A stretch of 64,000 nt of DNA from Pycnococcus provasolii (lineage: Eukaryota; Chlorophyta; Pseudoscourfieldiophyceae; Pseudoscourfieldiales). Position 1 is the stretch's first letter; the number at the start of each line of letters is the position of its first letter. The stretch is taken from NCBI GenBank assembly GCA_049487715.1, contig CP150549.1, positions 1 to 64,000 on the forward strand, in the 5' to 3' direction. Made by a program: the position numbers and the translations under genes. Positions 52,095 to 62,691 of this stretch are shown piece after piece. Below the pieces are notes generated by a model that did no database searches, was not told where the DNA came from, and worked only from the letters and a program-made list of their open reading frames with translations.

Positions 52095-52853
52095 ATGAAA
52101 ACAACGCAGCCGAAGCAGTACACACGCCTCGACCAACTCATATCCAGATCCGCTCACAACCACCGTGCTGCGACAACTCTCACAACAAAAAGAAGAAGAA
52201 GGAGGAGAAGTCCCAGCCTCCACCGACGACCTCCCCCTTCCTGTGCGTCGTCTCCGTCCTCCCCTTCGTCGGGCTCGCTTGGTGATGGCGTGGAAGCATC
52301 CGGCGTGGATTGGATTGCTGATGCTGCAGAAGAAGAAGAACAACAAGAATCTTTTTCTTCTTTTTCTGATGACAAAAATACTCAACTCGAGATGCTTGAC
52401 TCGGAAGTTAACTTACTCATGTCTTCTTTAGACTCGTTAGACCTCGACGCGTTCCCTCTTTCTACGAAAGAAAGACACATGTGGAGGTTAGCACAACTCG
52501 AGGCGTACAGAGAAACTTACGGACACGCAGACGTGCCGTTCAACTAGCAGCGCAACCCCAAACTGGGAAGGTGGCTTGCCATGCAGAGGTACAAGTCACT
52601 CAAGGGAAGTCTCTCGCCCGCAGCCGTCGAAGAACTCCTCGACGCAGGCGCGCCCATCGCACCGCCGCGATACCTTGGTGACGGACTTGACGATTCCTAT
52701 TTTTCCCTGACCCCATCTCATCTTCATCCCTTGTCAGCGCCACCTGTCAGCGCCTGCCATGCCCAGCTGCCCTTGCGTGAAGTGCGAGTGCGGCGACGAC
52801 TGCAAGTGCAAGCCAGGCGATCCAGGGTGCACGCCGTGTACGTGCGGTACTGA
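52095..52853 (+). pseudogene. Helicase-associated (HA) domain gene interrupted by in-frame TAG
   Basis: From ATG 52095 the frame runs through a basic, Ser-rich N-terminus and an acidic linker to MWRLAQLEAYRETYGHADVP, which starts an HA domain (W-x3-L-x2-Y-x3-x-GH-x-x-VP). A TAG at 52545-52547 follows FN, and the same frame continues QRNPKLGRWLAMQR and KSLKGSLSPAAVEELLDAG, the rest of one HA domain (P-x-LG-x-W-x3-QR ... G-x-L). So a single stop divides one domain. Downstream of about 52700 the frame becomes low complexity and overlaps the metallothionein-like ORF. No helicase part is present. HA domains are common in algal expanded families. Confidence 0.6.
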
Positions 52854-52905
52854 TGCCTGCAGGATCTCACCAGTAACTCACTCACTCACTCACAACTATC
52901 CATAA
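52759..52905 (+). CDS. Metallothionein-like Cys-rich peptide
   Basis: A 48-codon ORF below usual size limits: MPSCPCVKCECGDDCKC, then KPGDPGCTPCTCGTDACR, then a short tail to TAA at 52903-52905. Ten cysteines in C-x-C, C-x2-C and C-x3-C spacing within 34 residues, no aromatic residue in that part, and Lys/Asp/Gly/Pro spacers are characteristic of metallothioneins binding Zn, Cu or Cd in thiolate clusters. An alternative splice from G/GTACTG (52847) to CAACAG (52917) would replace the tail by GEWQAEQKKAATQ and keep nine cysteines. It overlaps the end of the broken HA-domain frame in another frame. Confidence 0.65.
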   Translation: MPSCPCVKCECGDDCKCKPGDPGCTPCTCGTDACRISPVTHSLTHNYP

Positions 52906-53135
52906 AACCAACAACAGGCGGGGAGTGGCAAGCGGAGCAGAAAAAAGCAGCGACACAAACTACGGGTACCCAAAAGTAATATTTAGTAAACGTGTGAATG
53001 TTGGTTTTTACACACATCACTCCACGGCCATCATCGAAGGCGCAGGAGCCGCAACCGGAGCGGGCGCTGCCCCCTCATCCGCCGGGGGAGCCCGTCCCGT
53101 CCCTTCTTTCTCCCTTAGATCACCCGCTCCCTCTC

Positions 53136-53714
53136 ATGCCCGCCTCCTCGGGCGCGGCGCCGTCGCGGCCGCGCAGCCGCGTGACCAACTCCACGCTGTT
53201 CGTCGCGGTCATACTGGTAGTGGCCGCCGCGAGAATATGCACCGCGCCGAGAGAACCATCCACGGACGAACGGAGAAGCGCGTGGGCGCAGTTCCTCGCA
53301 AAGGCGAGGCACAGGCTGCCGCTGCCACGGCGCCAGACAACCACAAGCACCACGACGGCTGCTCGAAGCGATGCAAAGGCTGGCGGCACAAATAGAAAGC
53401 AACATCAAAGAGCTACAACCACGGCCATTGTTTTTTCTTTGCTCCCTTCGATCTCCTTCCCCCGGCCGGCAGCCTGGCAAAAAAATCCACTTGCTTCCTA
53501 CCCGCACCACCCTACGACGACGACGACAGCACCGCCACGTCCGTCACGAAAAATATGCTGTCGCGCTTCCCATCCTCGTTCACGAGACTCACGCGCGTCA
53601 GCACAGAGCCGTCAGGAACGCCCACACCCAAACTCACGGGAATCCAACGAAACAGCGCGCTCTCGCCAACGTCCGTCGCACGAAGCGCGGGTGCCAGAGG
53701 AGTGGTTCGCGTAG
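53136..53714 (+). CDS. Possible small membrane protein (doubtful)
   Basis: From ATG 53136 the frame encodes a basic N-terminus and one hydrophobic helix (STLFVAVILVVAAARIC), then Arg/Thr-rich sequence. The last 200 bp overlap the oppositely oriented secreted-protein gene and are unlikely to be coding, so if real the gene is shorter or spliced. Family unknown. Confidence 0.25.
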   Translation: MPASSGAAPSRPRSRVTNSTLFVAVILVVAAARICTAPREPSTDERRSAWAQFLAKARHRLPLPRRQTTTSTTTAARSDAKAGGTNRKQHQRATTTAIVFSLLPSISFPRPAAWQKNPLASYPHHPTTTTTAPPRPSRKICCRASHPRSRDSRASAQSRQERPHPNSRESNETARSRQRPSHEARVPEEWFA

Positions 53715-54723
53715 AGTTGGCTCGCCAGCTCGGCTCGGTGGGATCGTGGTAGTCCAACCGAAGGTGGAGCATGCTCATTGACGACGACGACGGAGGAGGA
53801 GAACTGCTCATGCTGTTTGATTTTGCAAACGCCACGGCATCGGCAGATTCGGTGTTGACTTCCTCAGTGATCTCCTCAACAACCAAAGGATCCTTGATCA
53901 TCATCAGGCGAAATTCAAGTAGCTTGGCTGATGGAAGACCAGGTTTGACGTGCATGCTTAATCCTCCGTATGGCACTAGGTGTGCATACATTGCACGCGT
54001 TCCGTCTGGCAACATGTAGTTGGTCACAAAGGTGCCCAACCACGACCAGTCTTGCGCCGACGATGTCAAACCCGAGTCTGCGCGATACAGCACAGTCGGA
54101 TTCATCGTGCTTTCATCTTGTTGTTGAGGCGGTGGAGTGGTGTCGCCGTTCGTCTCAATGCGAACGTCCGCAACAGCGAACGGTGCACCCGTTCCCATGT
54201 CTTGCCAACTAATGCGGTTGAATCCTTGCCTTGCCTTGGACGGATGCCAGTATGTCGGAGGGAAGTGCGCGTCGATATCCACGCGCACTTCTTGGAAGCC
54301 GTCGGTGTTGTTGCCGCCACTTGAGATGCAGCACTTGAGTGGTAGAGTGAACGCGTCGAGCCGCGTCGCGTCGGTGTCGTCGAAACGAAGGTTGGTGAGC
54401 GACTCGTTTCCACGGAACTGGAACACAAGTACATCTCCTTCGTTTTGTGCAAACCGTTCGTCGAGTCGGAACGACAGCGCGCCGTACGGCCTTGGTGCTG
54501 CGAAGGCAAACTTGTCGAAGCTGAACTTTCCATTCCAAGACCACGTCGTGACTCCCCGTGCCAAGCCATTGTCGTATATGACCTTTTGCGTGCCGTTGGC
54601 CGACGACGACGAGGCAAAGGAGGCGGTCGTCGTGAGCATCATCATCAGCGTCGTCGCTGCCAAGGTGGCGAGGCGAGCCGTTGGTTTGCCTTTGTTCGCA
54701 GCTGTCGTCGCCGTCGCCGTCAT
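53512..54723 (-). CDS. Secreted protein with two tandem beta-sandwich-like domains
   Basis: 403 residues from ATG 54723. A hydrophobic signal sequence lies at about 18-40 (LAATTLMMMLTTTASFASS). Two related domains follow, beginning VIYDNGLARGVTTWSWNGKF (about 48) and VLYRADSGLTSSAQDWSWLG (about 215). The Y-D/R-x-x-L-x(6)-WSW opening is seen in secreted carbohydrate-binding-like domains of bacteria, fungi and algae. Potential N-glycosylation sites are present (NGT, NES, NNT, NST). The function is likely extracellular or cell-wall-related, by inference. Divergent from ChlD across 580 bp. Confidence 0.6.
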   Translation of the reverse strand: MTATATTAANKGKPTARLATLAATTLMMMLTTTASFASSSSANGTQKVIYDNGLARGVTTWSWNGKFSFDKFAFAAPRPYGALSFRLDERFAQNEGDVLVFQFRGNESLTNLRFDDTDATRLDAFTLPLKCCISSGGNNTDGFQEVRVDIDAHFPPTYWHPSKARQGFNRISWQDMGTGAPFAVADVRIETNGDTTPPPQQQDESTMNPTVLYRADSGLTSSAQDWSWLGTFVTNYMLPDGTRAMYAHLVPYGGLSMHVKPGLPSAKLLEFRLMMIKDPLVVEEITEEVNTESADAVAFAKSNSMSSSPPPSSSSMSMLHLRLDYHDPTEPSWRANSTRTTPLAPALRATDVGESALFRWIPVSLGVGVPDGSVLTRVSLVNEDGKRDSIFFVTDVAVLSSSS

Positions 54724-55303
54724 CAGAAACAGCAGCAGGTAGGTGTGCAGGTGTCAGGTTACGTATGAAAAGTTGCAGAAGTTTTTTTTGTGCGCGATGC
54801 GCAGAACAAAAAGAGGACGCCGCTTCGTTCCGTGCTTGCCCTTGCAAGGCTGACGCCTTTGTGCGTGCGAGGCGAGAGGAGGCATGCCCGACATCGTAGA
54901 AGCGTGGAGTGTTGGGAGGGCTGAATGTATGGAGGAAGGAAAACCCGAAAAGGACGACCCGAAAAAAAGAACCAACCCCCAAACAACTCCCCACAACCCC
55001 AAAAAAAAGAATCCACATACACCTACAGGTACTGGGTCGAAACAGGTCGGCCCGACGCTCCGGTGTGAAAAATCTGCGAATCCCCCCCCGGATAAAATTG
55101 ATAGAATATGCCCCGGATAAGGCGGGGGCCTCGGGGGGGGAGATCTCAAAGCCGATTCCAGCGAGCCCCACGGGCCCCACCTTGGGCTCGGGGAGGAGGG
55201 GGAGGGGATCCCGGGGGACGGGACGGAACTCAACCTCCCCTTCCCCCCTCCGCGTCGCACACACAACACAACACAACACAACCACTTCACTTCACCGCGC
55301 ACC
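54724..55303. promoter_or_regulatory. Divergent promoter region of ChlD and the secreted protein
   Basis: About 580 bp. It contains A-rich runs (54960-55013), G/C runs and an ACACAACACA tract just before the ChlD ATG (55259-55280). No gene seen. Confidence 0.5.
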
Positions 55304-57589
55304 ATGATGACGCACACGCGCTCACCCATGGCGGCGCGCACGGACAACACCACCAACCAACGCGCCTTGGCAGCCAGGTCGGGCACGCGCTCGAGGGCCA
55401 CGGGGCGATCAGCGGCGCGAACGAACGCAAATAGGCCGTCCACGTCCAACGCAGTCTCCGTCGACGAGGACAGGCGCGCGGCGGCGGCGGCGATGCTGGA
55501 GGAGGAACAGGGACAACGACCGGGCAAGACACGGCTTGACAGGAACATGCCGCTCGCGCTCGTCAAGGGGCAGGAGTCCATCAAGGAGGCTCTGCTGCTC
55601 GGTGCCGTCGACGTCGAGATGGGAGGGGTCGCCATCGCGGGTCGACGAGGTACCGCCAAGTCCATCATGGCACGAGGACTGCACCAGCTCCTTCCGCCCA
55701 TCGAGGTGGTGAAGGGATCTTACTGCAACGCCGACCCCACGAAGCCGCGCGAGTGGGAGGACGGCCTCATCGACATTGTCGGTGACGTATCGTCCATGGA
55801 AACGGAGGTGCGGTCGTGCCCGTTCGTGCAGGTGCCCCTGGGAGTCACCGAGGATCGCCTCGTCGGCACGGTGGACATCGAGGAGAGTATCAAGCAGGGA
55901 CAGACCGTTTTCCAGCCAGGACTTCTTGCGCAGGCTCACCGTGGCGTGCTGTACGTCGATGAAATCAACCTGCTCGACGACGGCATCACCAATCTGCTGC
56001 TTTCCATTCTAGCCGATGGGCGAAACATTGTCGAGCGCGAGGGCATCTCCGTCAGCCACCCGTGCAAGCCGCTTCTCATAGCCACGTACAACCCCGAGGA
56101 GGGAGGACTTCGCGAGCACCTGCTGGACCGCATCGCTGTCACGCTCAGCGCTGACAGGGAGCTCACGCCGGAGGAGCGTGTCGAGGCTGTGCTCACCGCC
56201 AACGACTTCCAGGACGACATGTCGGGAAGCCTCAAGTCTGCGGAGGACCTGACAGACGAGCTCAGAACGCAGATTGTGTTCGCGCGCGAGTACCTGAAGG
56301 ATGTGGAAATCAGCGACGAACAGTACAAGTACCTCGTCGAAGAGTGCATCCGAGGAAAGGTTCAGGGTCATCGCGCTGAGCTGTACGCCAGCCGCGTCGC
56401 GCGCGCGTCAGCCGCGCTCGAGGGGCGCGACTTTGTCAGCCCCGAGGATCTCAAAAAGGCGGTGAAGCTGGTGATCGTCCCGCGTCTGAAGGAGGTGAAC
56501 ATGAATCCACCCGACGAGGAGGAGCCGCCGCCGCCGCCGCCGCCCCCGCCGCCGGAGGACATGATGGACCAGGAGGAGCAGGAGGAGCAGGACGAGGCGG
56601 AGGAGCAGGATGAGGAGGACGAGGGCGAGGACGATGAGATGCCCGACGAGATACCGGAGGAGTTCATCATTGACACCGAGGGTGTGATCATGGACCAGGA
56701 TGTTCTCAAATTTAGCCAGTCAATGCAGAAGGCTCAAGGCAAGGCGGGACGCGCCAAGACGCTCATCTTCTCGAACGACCGCGGCCGCTACATCAAGCCT
56801 GTGCTGCCCAAGGGAAATCAGGTGAAGATGGCCGTCGACGCCACGCTGCGCGCATCCGCACCATTCCAAAAGGCTCGAAGAGCTCGCGCGCCGGAGGGCA
56901 CGGAGCGAACCGTGTTCGTGGAGAAGAGCGACATGCGAGCGAAGAAGCTTGCCCGTAAGGCTGGGGCACTCGTCATCTTCGTCGTCGACGCATCAGGATC
57001 GATGGCGCTGAACCGCATGTCCAGCGCCAAGGGAGCGGGCATGCGTCTGCTCGCCGAGAGCTACACATCGCGTGACCAGGTTTGCATCATCCCCTTCTGC
57101 GGCGAGGAGGCACAGGTGCTCATGCCTCCCACCAAGTCCATCGCCATGGCGCGCAATCGCCTCGATCGCCTGCCGTGTGGAGGAGGCTCTCCGCTTGCGC
57201 ACGGCATTTCCACCGCCGTTCGTGTTGGCCTGAATGCACAGCAGAGTGGTGACGTTGGCCGCGTTCTCATGGTCCTGCTCACGGATGGGCGTGCGAACAT
57301 CAGCCTCTCGCGCTCGCTCAAGGATCCGGAGGCGATTGCCGAGGATGCACCCAAGCCAACGCAGGATGAGCTGAAGGAGGAGATTCGTGATCTGTGCGGA
57401 AAGGTTTACCAGTCGGGCATCCAGACGCTCGTCATCGACACGGAGAACGCATTCGTCTCCACCGGCTTTGCGAAGGAGATTGCGACGGCGTGCCAGGGCA
57501 ACTACTACTACTTGCCAAACGCGAGCGACGCCGCGATCGCCTCCGCAACCAGCGAGGCAATGGCAGCCACGAAGTCCGACAAGTTCTAA
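55304..57589 (+). CDS. CHLD: Magnesium chelatase subunit D
   Basis: 761 residues. ChlD forms the AAA+ motor platform with ChlI and passes Mg2+ into protoporphyrin IX with ChlH, the first committed step of chlorophyll synthesis. A transit peptide of about 45 residues precedes a AAA domain (about 80-350) with the degenerate P-loop GRRGTAKS and [15 protein letters not shown] polyproline plus acidic linker lies around 405-450 ([10 protein letters not shown], then EEQEEQ-type repeats). A von Willebrand/integrin-I domain follows (about 550-760) with the MIDAS DASGS near 560 and the ending [14 protein letters not shown]. All typical. An ATG at 55328 (MAARTD) is an alternative start. The gene ends in TAA. 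Confidence 0.96.
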   Translation: MMTHTRSPMAARTDNTTNQRALAARSGTRSRATGRSAARTNANRPSTSNAVSVDEDRRAAAAAMLEEEQGQRPGKTRLDRNMPLALVKGQESIKEALLLGAVDVEMGGVAIAGRRGTAKSIMARGLHQLLPPIEVVKGSYCNADPTKPREWEDGLIDIVGDVSSMETEVRSCPFVQVPLGVTEDRLVGTVDIEESIKQGQTVFQPGLLAQAHRGVLYVDEINLLDDGITNLLLSILADGRNIVEREGISVSHPCKPLLIATYNPEEGGLREHLLDRIAVTLSADRELTPEERVEAVLTANDFQDDMSGSLKSAEDLTDELRTQIVFAREYLKDVEISDEQYKYLVEECIRGKVQGHRAELYASRVARASAALEGRDFVSPEDLKKAVKLVIVPRLKEVNMNPPDEEEPPPPPPPPPPEDMMDQEEQEEQDEAEEQDEEDEGEDDEMPDEIPEEFIIDTEGVIMDQDVLKFSQSMQKAQGKAGRAKTLIFSNDRGRYIKPVLPKGNQVKMAVDATLRASAPFQKARRARAPEGTERTVFVEKSDMRAKKLARKAGALVIFVVDASGSMALNRMSSAKGAGMRLLAESYTSRDQVCIIPFCGEEAQVLMPPTKSIAMARNRLDRLPCGGGSPLAHGISTAVRVGLNAQQSGDVGRVLMVLLTDGRANISLSRSLKDPEAIAEDAPKPTQDELKEEIRDLCGKVYQSGIQTLVIDTENAFVSTGFAKEIATACQGNYYYLPNASDAAIASATSEAMAATKSDKF

Positions 57590-57937
57590 CGTTTCCATCC
57601 GACTTCTTTTTTGCGTGTGATGAATGGACATATTATGTTGCGGGGGCATAGGGAGGAGGAGGAGGAGGAGGAGGAGGAGGAGGAGGGTGGAGAGGTGGTT
57701 TGGCGAGGTTTTGGTTTGTTATTCATTGATGAAAATGTGAACACAAAAAAAAGTCTAATTTTTTTGAATGACTCCTCCTCCCCTTTGTCGTCAGACTCCT
57801 TCCTGTTATTGGTGTCTATACGCCTGCATCACGACTCTTCCGAAACCACCGACACGCACACTCACTCGCTCGCTCACTCACTCAACTCAACTCACTCACT
57901 CACACGCACACACGCACACACGCACACACGCACATCC
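57590..57937. other. Intergenic with GGA and ACTC microsatellites
   Basis: Convergent 3' regions. (GGA)n at 57652-57684 and (ACTC)n/(ACAC)n at 57860-57930. No gene seen. Confidence 0.6.
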
Positions 57938-60785
57938 TCAGCTCTTCACAATCAGGTGGCGGTATCTCTCGATGTTCGCCTTTGTGAGCTTGACCAAACT
58001 GTGTACAGCGAGTGGCTCTTTCGTGAAGGGGCAGTGTCCCTTCTCAGAGAGGACTGCTTTCCACGTTGCCAGCCCCATGACGTGGCCCGCCGGGCTCATC
58101 GCTGGAGTCTCCACCGGCTCGAGCGTGATCGGATCGATGTGATCTGGAATCGGATTGTCTGCGTCCACCATAGCGTCGTCGCCATATCGCTCGCGATAGC
58201 GCGCGGTGCGATTAACGCCAGCCCACCTGTTGGCCACGACGTGCTCTTCGTCTTCGTCCATCTCGTCATCGTCGTCCGAGTCTCCCGCACGGCCTCGCCT
58301 TTTTCGCGAGCCACCATAGCTTCGTGCCTTGGGTGCCTTGGGCTTGGAGCCAGACGAGCCGGCAGTGGGAGCCTTTCCGCCTGTGTACAAAGCGCCGTTA
58401 AGGATTTCCGTGCGAATCTCTCGTCCCTCCCAGTATTCGGTGCACTCGAACTTCGTATCCAGTGCTTCGATGCCATCTTGGGCATCGGGGGTGTTCAGCC
58501 CGAAGTACTCCGGCCCAGCGATAGCCGTCTTGGGAGGCTCCGGAAGATTCTCGCCAGCTCTAATGCGAGTCCAGATGGACTCGTTGATACGTTTGAGAAT
58601 TGCCGTCCAGCACCCGGTCGCACTCTGCGCATCGAGAGGTTCATCAGGGCGGTCAGCCGCGATAACTCGAAAGGTTGGCTTTGGAGCATACTTGCCATTG
58701 TCGAAGATCGTGCACTCGTGAACGGTGAGCTGGTCGGTGTCAAGACTGCTGCGGAAGGCTGTGCGACTCTTGAAGCCGTCCGTGAAAATGTAGCCGTTAT
58801 TCCACCACCCTCTTCCTGGCCGAATGACAAGCTTTCCAACTTCGAGAATCTCAGCTCGCTTTGTCGACCCCTTCTTCACACGGCCGTAGTGCGTCTTCCT
58901 CAGCACTTTGTCGCCACCTGCGCCTGCTCCAGCAGCAGCAGCAAGGGAGGCGGTGGCAGCATTCGCCGCGGCGCGTCGTGGCTTTCTGCCTGAGGCTGGA
59001 CTTGCCGCTGCAGCTGCACCGGCGGCTGCATCCGCGCCCTCCTCCTTCGCATCAGGAGGCGGGGACGACGGGCCAGCATCCGATCCTGGTGGCGGGGGCG
59101 GCACGGTTGGCGCGGGCGGTGGCGGTGGTGACGCCGCCGACGTGTCCTTCGCTTTCGCCTTTCCCTTTCCTTTGGCGGCTTTCGATGGAGTCCGCTTCTT
59201 CGCCGGTGGCTGCTCGTCCTCGGTCTCCTCGCCATCGTCCGCAGCCACGTCGTTGGCACCTCCCGCTTTCTGCTCGGCACCGTCGTCATTGCGAAATGGA
59301 CCGTCTTTCATTATCGCCTCAAGGCTTGCCTGTCGCCTCGGCGTGCGCTTTCTGCCAGATTTTGGCGTCGGCTCGTCACCGATGTCTTGAGATGCGCGAT
59401 CGGAGCGCGCGCGGCGTGGCACCTCGAGTTTCTCGATGCCCTTCTTGGGTGGCGACGGCGTGTGCGCGGGCGGAGGGGGCGCGGCATCCTCCATGCATTC
59501 GTCACGTTCATTTCCGGGCTGCGAGCTGAGAACGAACGACCCAGATTCCAGAGCCTCGAAGCGGCGATCGGAGCGAAGCGCGGCGCCGACCTTCGCCTTG
59601 AACGAGCGCTTGTCACCGCCGTCGGAGATGCCATTCTCTTTGATCGTCCTGATGATCGCGTCAATCTTCATGCCGTCAGGTCCCGAGATGGAGAGCACCA
59701 GCGCAGCCGCCTCGGCGATAACCGCGTTTTCAGACGACGAGGGTGACGACGTTTCGCCTTTCTTGCCGCCTCTTGCAGCGCTCGCTGGTGACGAGGCAGC
59801 CGTCGCCTTGGGTGCCTTGTTAGCACCGCGCGGCGTCGTCGATCCCTGCTGAGCCTTCGAACCCTGCTGAGCCTTCGAAGGCGTGGACTTGCGTGCGCTC
59901 GGCTTGCGCTCGGCGCTCGAGATTTTTGCAGGCAGCACTGCAGGGCTCGTTTCCGCTGCCGAAGCGGCGGCGGCGGCGGCGGCAGCGGCGGCGGCGGACG
60001 GCGGTGCCGACGATGCTGGCATCGACACAGCTTCGGGCGCTGTGACCTTGCGTGCCATAGGCGCTTTGCCTCTGAAGGCTCCGACAAACACGCTGCTGGC
60101 GTCGATCTTGACGCCGCGTTGTGGATTGTGGTTCGACTTGCTTACCTGGTAGACGTTGGACCCACCGGCGGAGAACGCGATGTTCGTTATCCGTCGCATG
60201 AAGGCGGTGTCTTCCGTGAGACGACGTACAGCCTCCTCCTCGTCGCCGCCGCACAGGCGAATCGCCTGCTTCGCCTCGTCATCTGTGAGTTCCGCGTACA
60301 CCTCCTTCACAGCATCCACCTTGCGCTGCGCCTCCCTTCGTTCGTACAGCTCCGCCATACGCTTGTTGTGCGCGACGCGAGCATCAATGATCGCCTGTTC
60401 TTCCGCCGTCAGCTCTCGCTTCGAGAGGTCATCGAAGAGGTTGGATGACCTGTTGTGGGTGCGTTTGGTTCATATGTTAGTTGTTGTCGCGCGTAAGAGT
60501 CAACGAGAGGAGCACAGTGAGCCACGGTACGAAGTGTGAGTCGTATTCTTTTGATGATGTCATTGGTTAATGACACTCCCGCTAGGGCTGTGGAGGGGCG
60601 AAGAGGCGTAAACATGGCAACAAGGCGCAACAGCACCGTACTTCTCGTTTTGCACAAACAAGAAGCACGTACCTTTTGACGTCGATTGCGTTTTGTCCCG
60701 CTGCGAAGAGCGCTGCGACCGTTTCCTCTTCCCCCGGTGCACCGACAGCCTGCGCGCCACTGGTCTCCACAGCGAGCGACGCCAT
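57938..60785 (-). CDS. CUE-like / FYR-domain / U-box fusion protein, 2 exons
   Basis: Exon 1 60785-60673 (113 nt) and exon 2 60449-57938 join with GTACGT and ACAACAG boundaries into 874 residues. The joined N-terminus runs GQNAIDVKR then SSNLFDDLSKRELTAEEQ. A CUE/UBA-like helix bundle is at about 82-118 (VDAVKEVYAELTDDEAKQAI). A HARE-like segment is near 301-341. FYRN/FYRC-like sequence is at about 575-700 (GYIFTDGFKSRTAFRSSLD, then PTFRVIAADRPDEPLDAQSA). The C-terminus, about 800-874, is a U-box-like fold (IPDHIDPITLEPVETPAMSP, then GHCPFTKEPL). Predicted role: a chromatin-associated, ubiquitin-related factor, by inference. Intervening regions are Ala/Pro/Lys-rich and disordered. Confidence 0.8.
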
Positions 60786-61238
60786 GTTTGAAGTAGGCGT
60801 TGCAGTAGGGAGAGGGAGGCGTTTGCTCGCCCTCGTGCTCCTCAGGCTCATCGTCGTCGACGGGGCGGAGTTGAAGTTTGAACCTCCCAGGGTCAGGCCG
60901 GGGCGGGACGATCGATGACAGGCCAGCCTAACAGTGGGATCCATGCGAAGTGGGCGGGAAAGGAAAGGAAAGGAAAGGAAAGGAAAGGGAGGGAGCAAGA
61001 TCAAAGGGAGGGATCACATTCCATTGGACAATGGCATGGGGGGAAGGTGCCTGCACCTGGAGGGGGGCAAGGCCTCCCTCACTCGGGATCCCCCTCTGGT
61101 CCAACCTCTTCATGTTGGGTTCCTCTCTCCCCTCCTCCTCAACACCTCCTCCTCGCCCCTCTCCCCTCTCGTCACCACCTCACCACCTCGAGGGGCCTCG
61201 CCTCTTTCCCCACGGGTGCCCGTCCGCTCCGATCCAGC
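60786..61238. promoter_or_regulatory. Divergent promoter region
   Basis: About 450 bp between two divergent genes, with a GGAAA repeat at 60957-60988. An open frame upstream of the glycosyltransferase ATG continues through it but is repeat-derived. Confidence 0.45.
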
Positions 61239-62450
61239 ATGCGACGACAGCACACGCCGCCGCACGTCTTGGTCGCCGCGGCCATCGTCGTCGGCGCCAT
61301 GGCCGGCGCGCTGTACGCAACCAGCAGGAAACACACGGACGCTCAGCAGTACGTGGAAACTACCGCAAGGCTCACGGACGCGCTCGAGGCGTCGTCGAGA
61401 AGAATTGCTCAACTAGAGGCACAGATCAACAACGAAGGCGGAAACGCCGCGGAGGCGGCAGCTCAAGTAAACTGCGCATCCTCGTCAGCGTCGACGTCGC
61501 CGTTTGCACGGAGCGACGACTTGCGCGCGTACGAGACTGACTTGCCTAACGAACCGCTGCCTCAGAACCTGCTCGATGCCGTACAAAGGTACGCGAAAAA
61601 CAAGGAAATCATGATCGCCTTTGCGAATGACGTCATGATGTGCACAAATACGAAAACGTGCTGGTGGAACGGCGGGAACGTGCTTGCTTCGTTTCTGGAC
61701 GTCATCGACACGCTGCACATATCCAACTACCTCATATTAAGTCTCGACGACAACACGCACGCGTATCTCGAGTCGCGCAGCGCGCACTACGTGCCGTTCA
61801 TCATCGAGGTGCCGAGCGCGCAGGAGGGAAGCCACCCAGCAAACCAGATATCCACGCTTAAGTACAAGACGGTTGCCGGCTTGCTTGCCAAACACTACTC
61901 AGTGCTCATCTCTGACCTGGACCTCGTTTACATCCAAAATCCGTTCGACCACCTGCACCGCGACGCAGATATCGAGGTGCAAAGTGACGGCTTTTCAACC
62001 GACTGGGCGTTCGGCAAATTGAGCGGTGTGCACGACCCTGAAATGGGATGGGGTGGTGGAGGCCTGTACGTCGACGTCTTCACGCTGAACGTCGGGTGCG
62101 GATACTTCAGACCCACGCGCGCAACCATCGACCTGCTGATGCGGGTCTACAAGCGTCTCGCCCAGGCAAAGGCGTGGGATCAGCAGGTGTTCAACGAAGA
62201 GTTGAGCTTGAAACCGCTGAAGGGCGTCTCCTACCGCGTCATGGACCCACACGTGTTTGCAAACTCAAAAACCTTCTGGAAGAGCAGCCGATCGCGCTAC
62301 CTTCCTGGGCTCAGTGCTGACGATCGCAACGCGCCAGTCATGGTGCACATGAACTACCATGCGAACAAGCACGAGCGAATGCTGTGCCTCATCGACCGAT
62401 ATCACCACGGAAAAAAGTCGGCGTGCGACCAAATCCCAATCAAGAGCTGA
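61239..62450 (+). CDS. GT77-type glycosyltransferase (RRA/XEG113-like)
   Basis: 403 residues from ATG 61239 (MRRQHTPPH). Type II Golgi topology: a short basic tail and one anchor (VLVAAAIVVGAMAGALYA), then a stem with coiled coil. The catalytic domain fits the nucleotide-diphospho-sugar transferase family PF03407: LISDLDLVYIQNPF with the DXD-type motif near 225, SDGFSTDWAF, LNVGCGYFRPT, and a late WDQQVFNEEL. Plant members add arabinose to hydroxyproline-rich glycoproteins; the donor and acceptor here are unknown. Intronless. Confidence 0.8.
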   Translation: MRRQHTPPHVLVAAAIVVGAMAGALYATSRKHTDAQQYVETTARLTDALEASSRRIAQLEAQINNEGGNAAEAAAQVNCASSSASTSPFARSDDLRAYETDLPNEPLPQNLLDAVQRYAKNKEIMIAFANDVMMCTNTKTCWWNGGNVLASFLDVIDTLHISNYLILSLDDNTHAYLESRSAHYVPFIIEVPSAQEGSHPANQISTLKYKTVAGLLAKHYSVLISDLDLVYIQNPFDHLHRDADIEVQSDGFSTDWAFGKLSGVHDPEMGWGGGGLYVDVFTLNVGCGYFRPTRATIDLLMRVYKRLAQAKAWDQQVFNEELSLKPLKGVSYRVMDPHVFANSKTFWKSSRSRYLPGLSADDRNAPVMVHMNYHANKHERMLCLIDRYHHGKKSACDQIPIKS

Positions 62451-62691
62451 GTTCTCTCTCATGCCTACGCAGCTGTGGTATCGGAATTAGGGGCTAGGAC
62501 GAGTGACCGATTTTCGTCCCTGTAAATTACCGTGAAAACGTCTCGGAACTTCTCCTTCGCTGGTCGCGCCCTTATTTTACTGAAGGGAAGAATTCACATT
62601 GAAAAGCATCGAAATTTTTCACATGCAAAGCATCGAAAAAAAAAACATGGTAATTTACACTGGCACGCGCATCGCGCACGCATTCTTAGTA
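62451..62691. other. Intergenic, convergent 3' regions
   Basis: 240 bp, AT-rich at 62570-62655, probable polyadenylation region. No gene seen. Confidence 0.5.

Noticed and set aside
52533-52550. A similar 18-nt GT...AG segment around the TAG in the HA-domain gene
   Set aside because: It would remove the conserved Val-Pro of the HA domain; coincidence is more likely.
54754-55701. 315-codon minus-strand frame overlapping the ChlD start
   Set aside because: Second half is antisense to ChlD and the rest is low-complexity promoter sequence.
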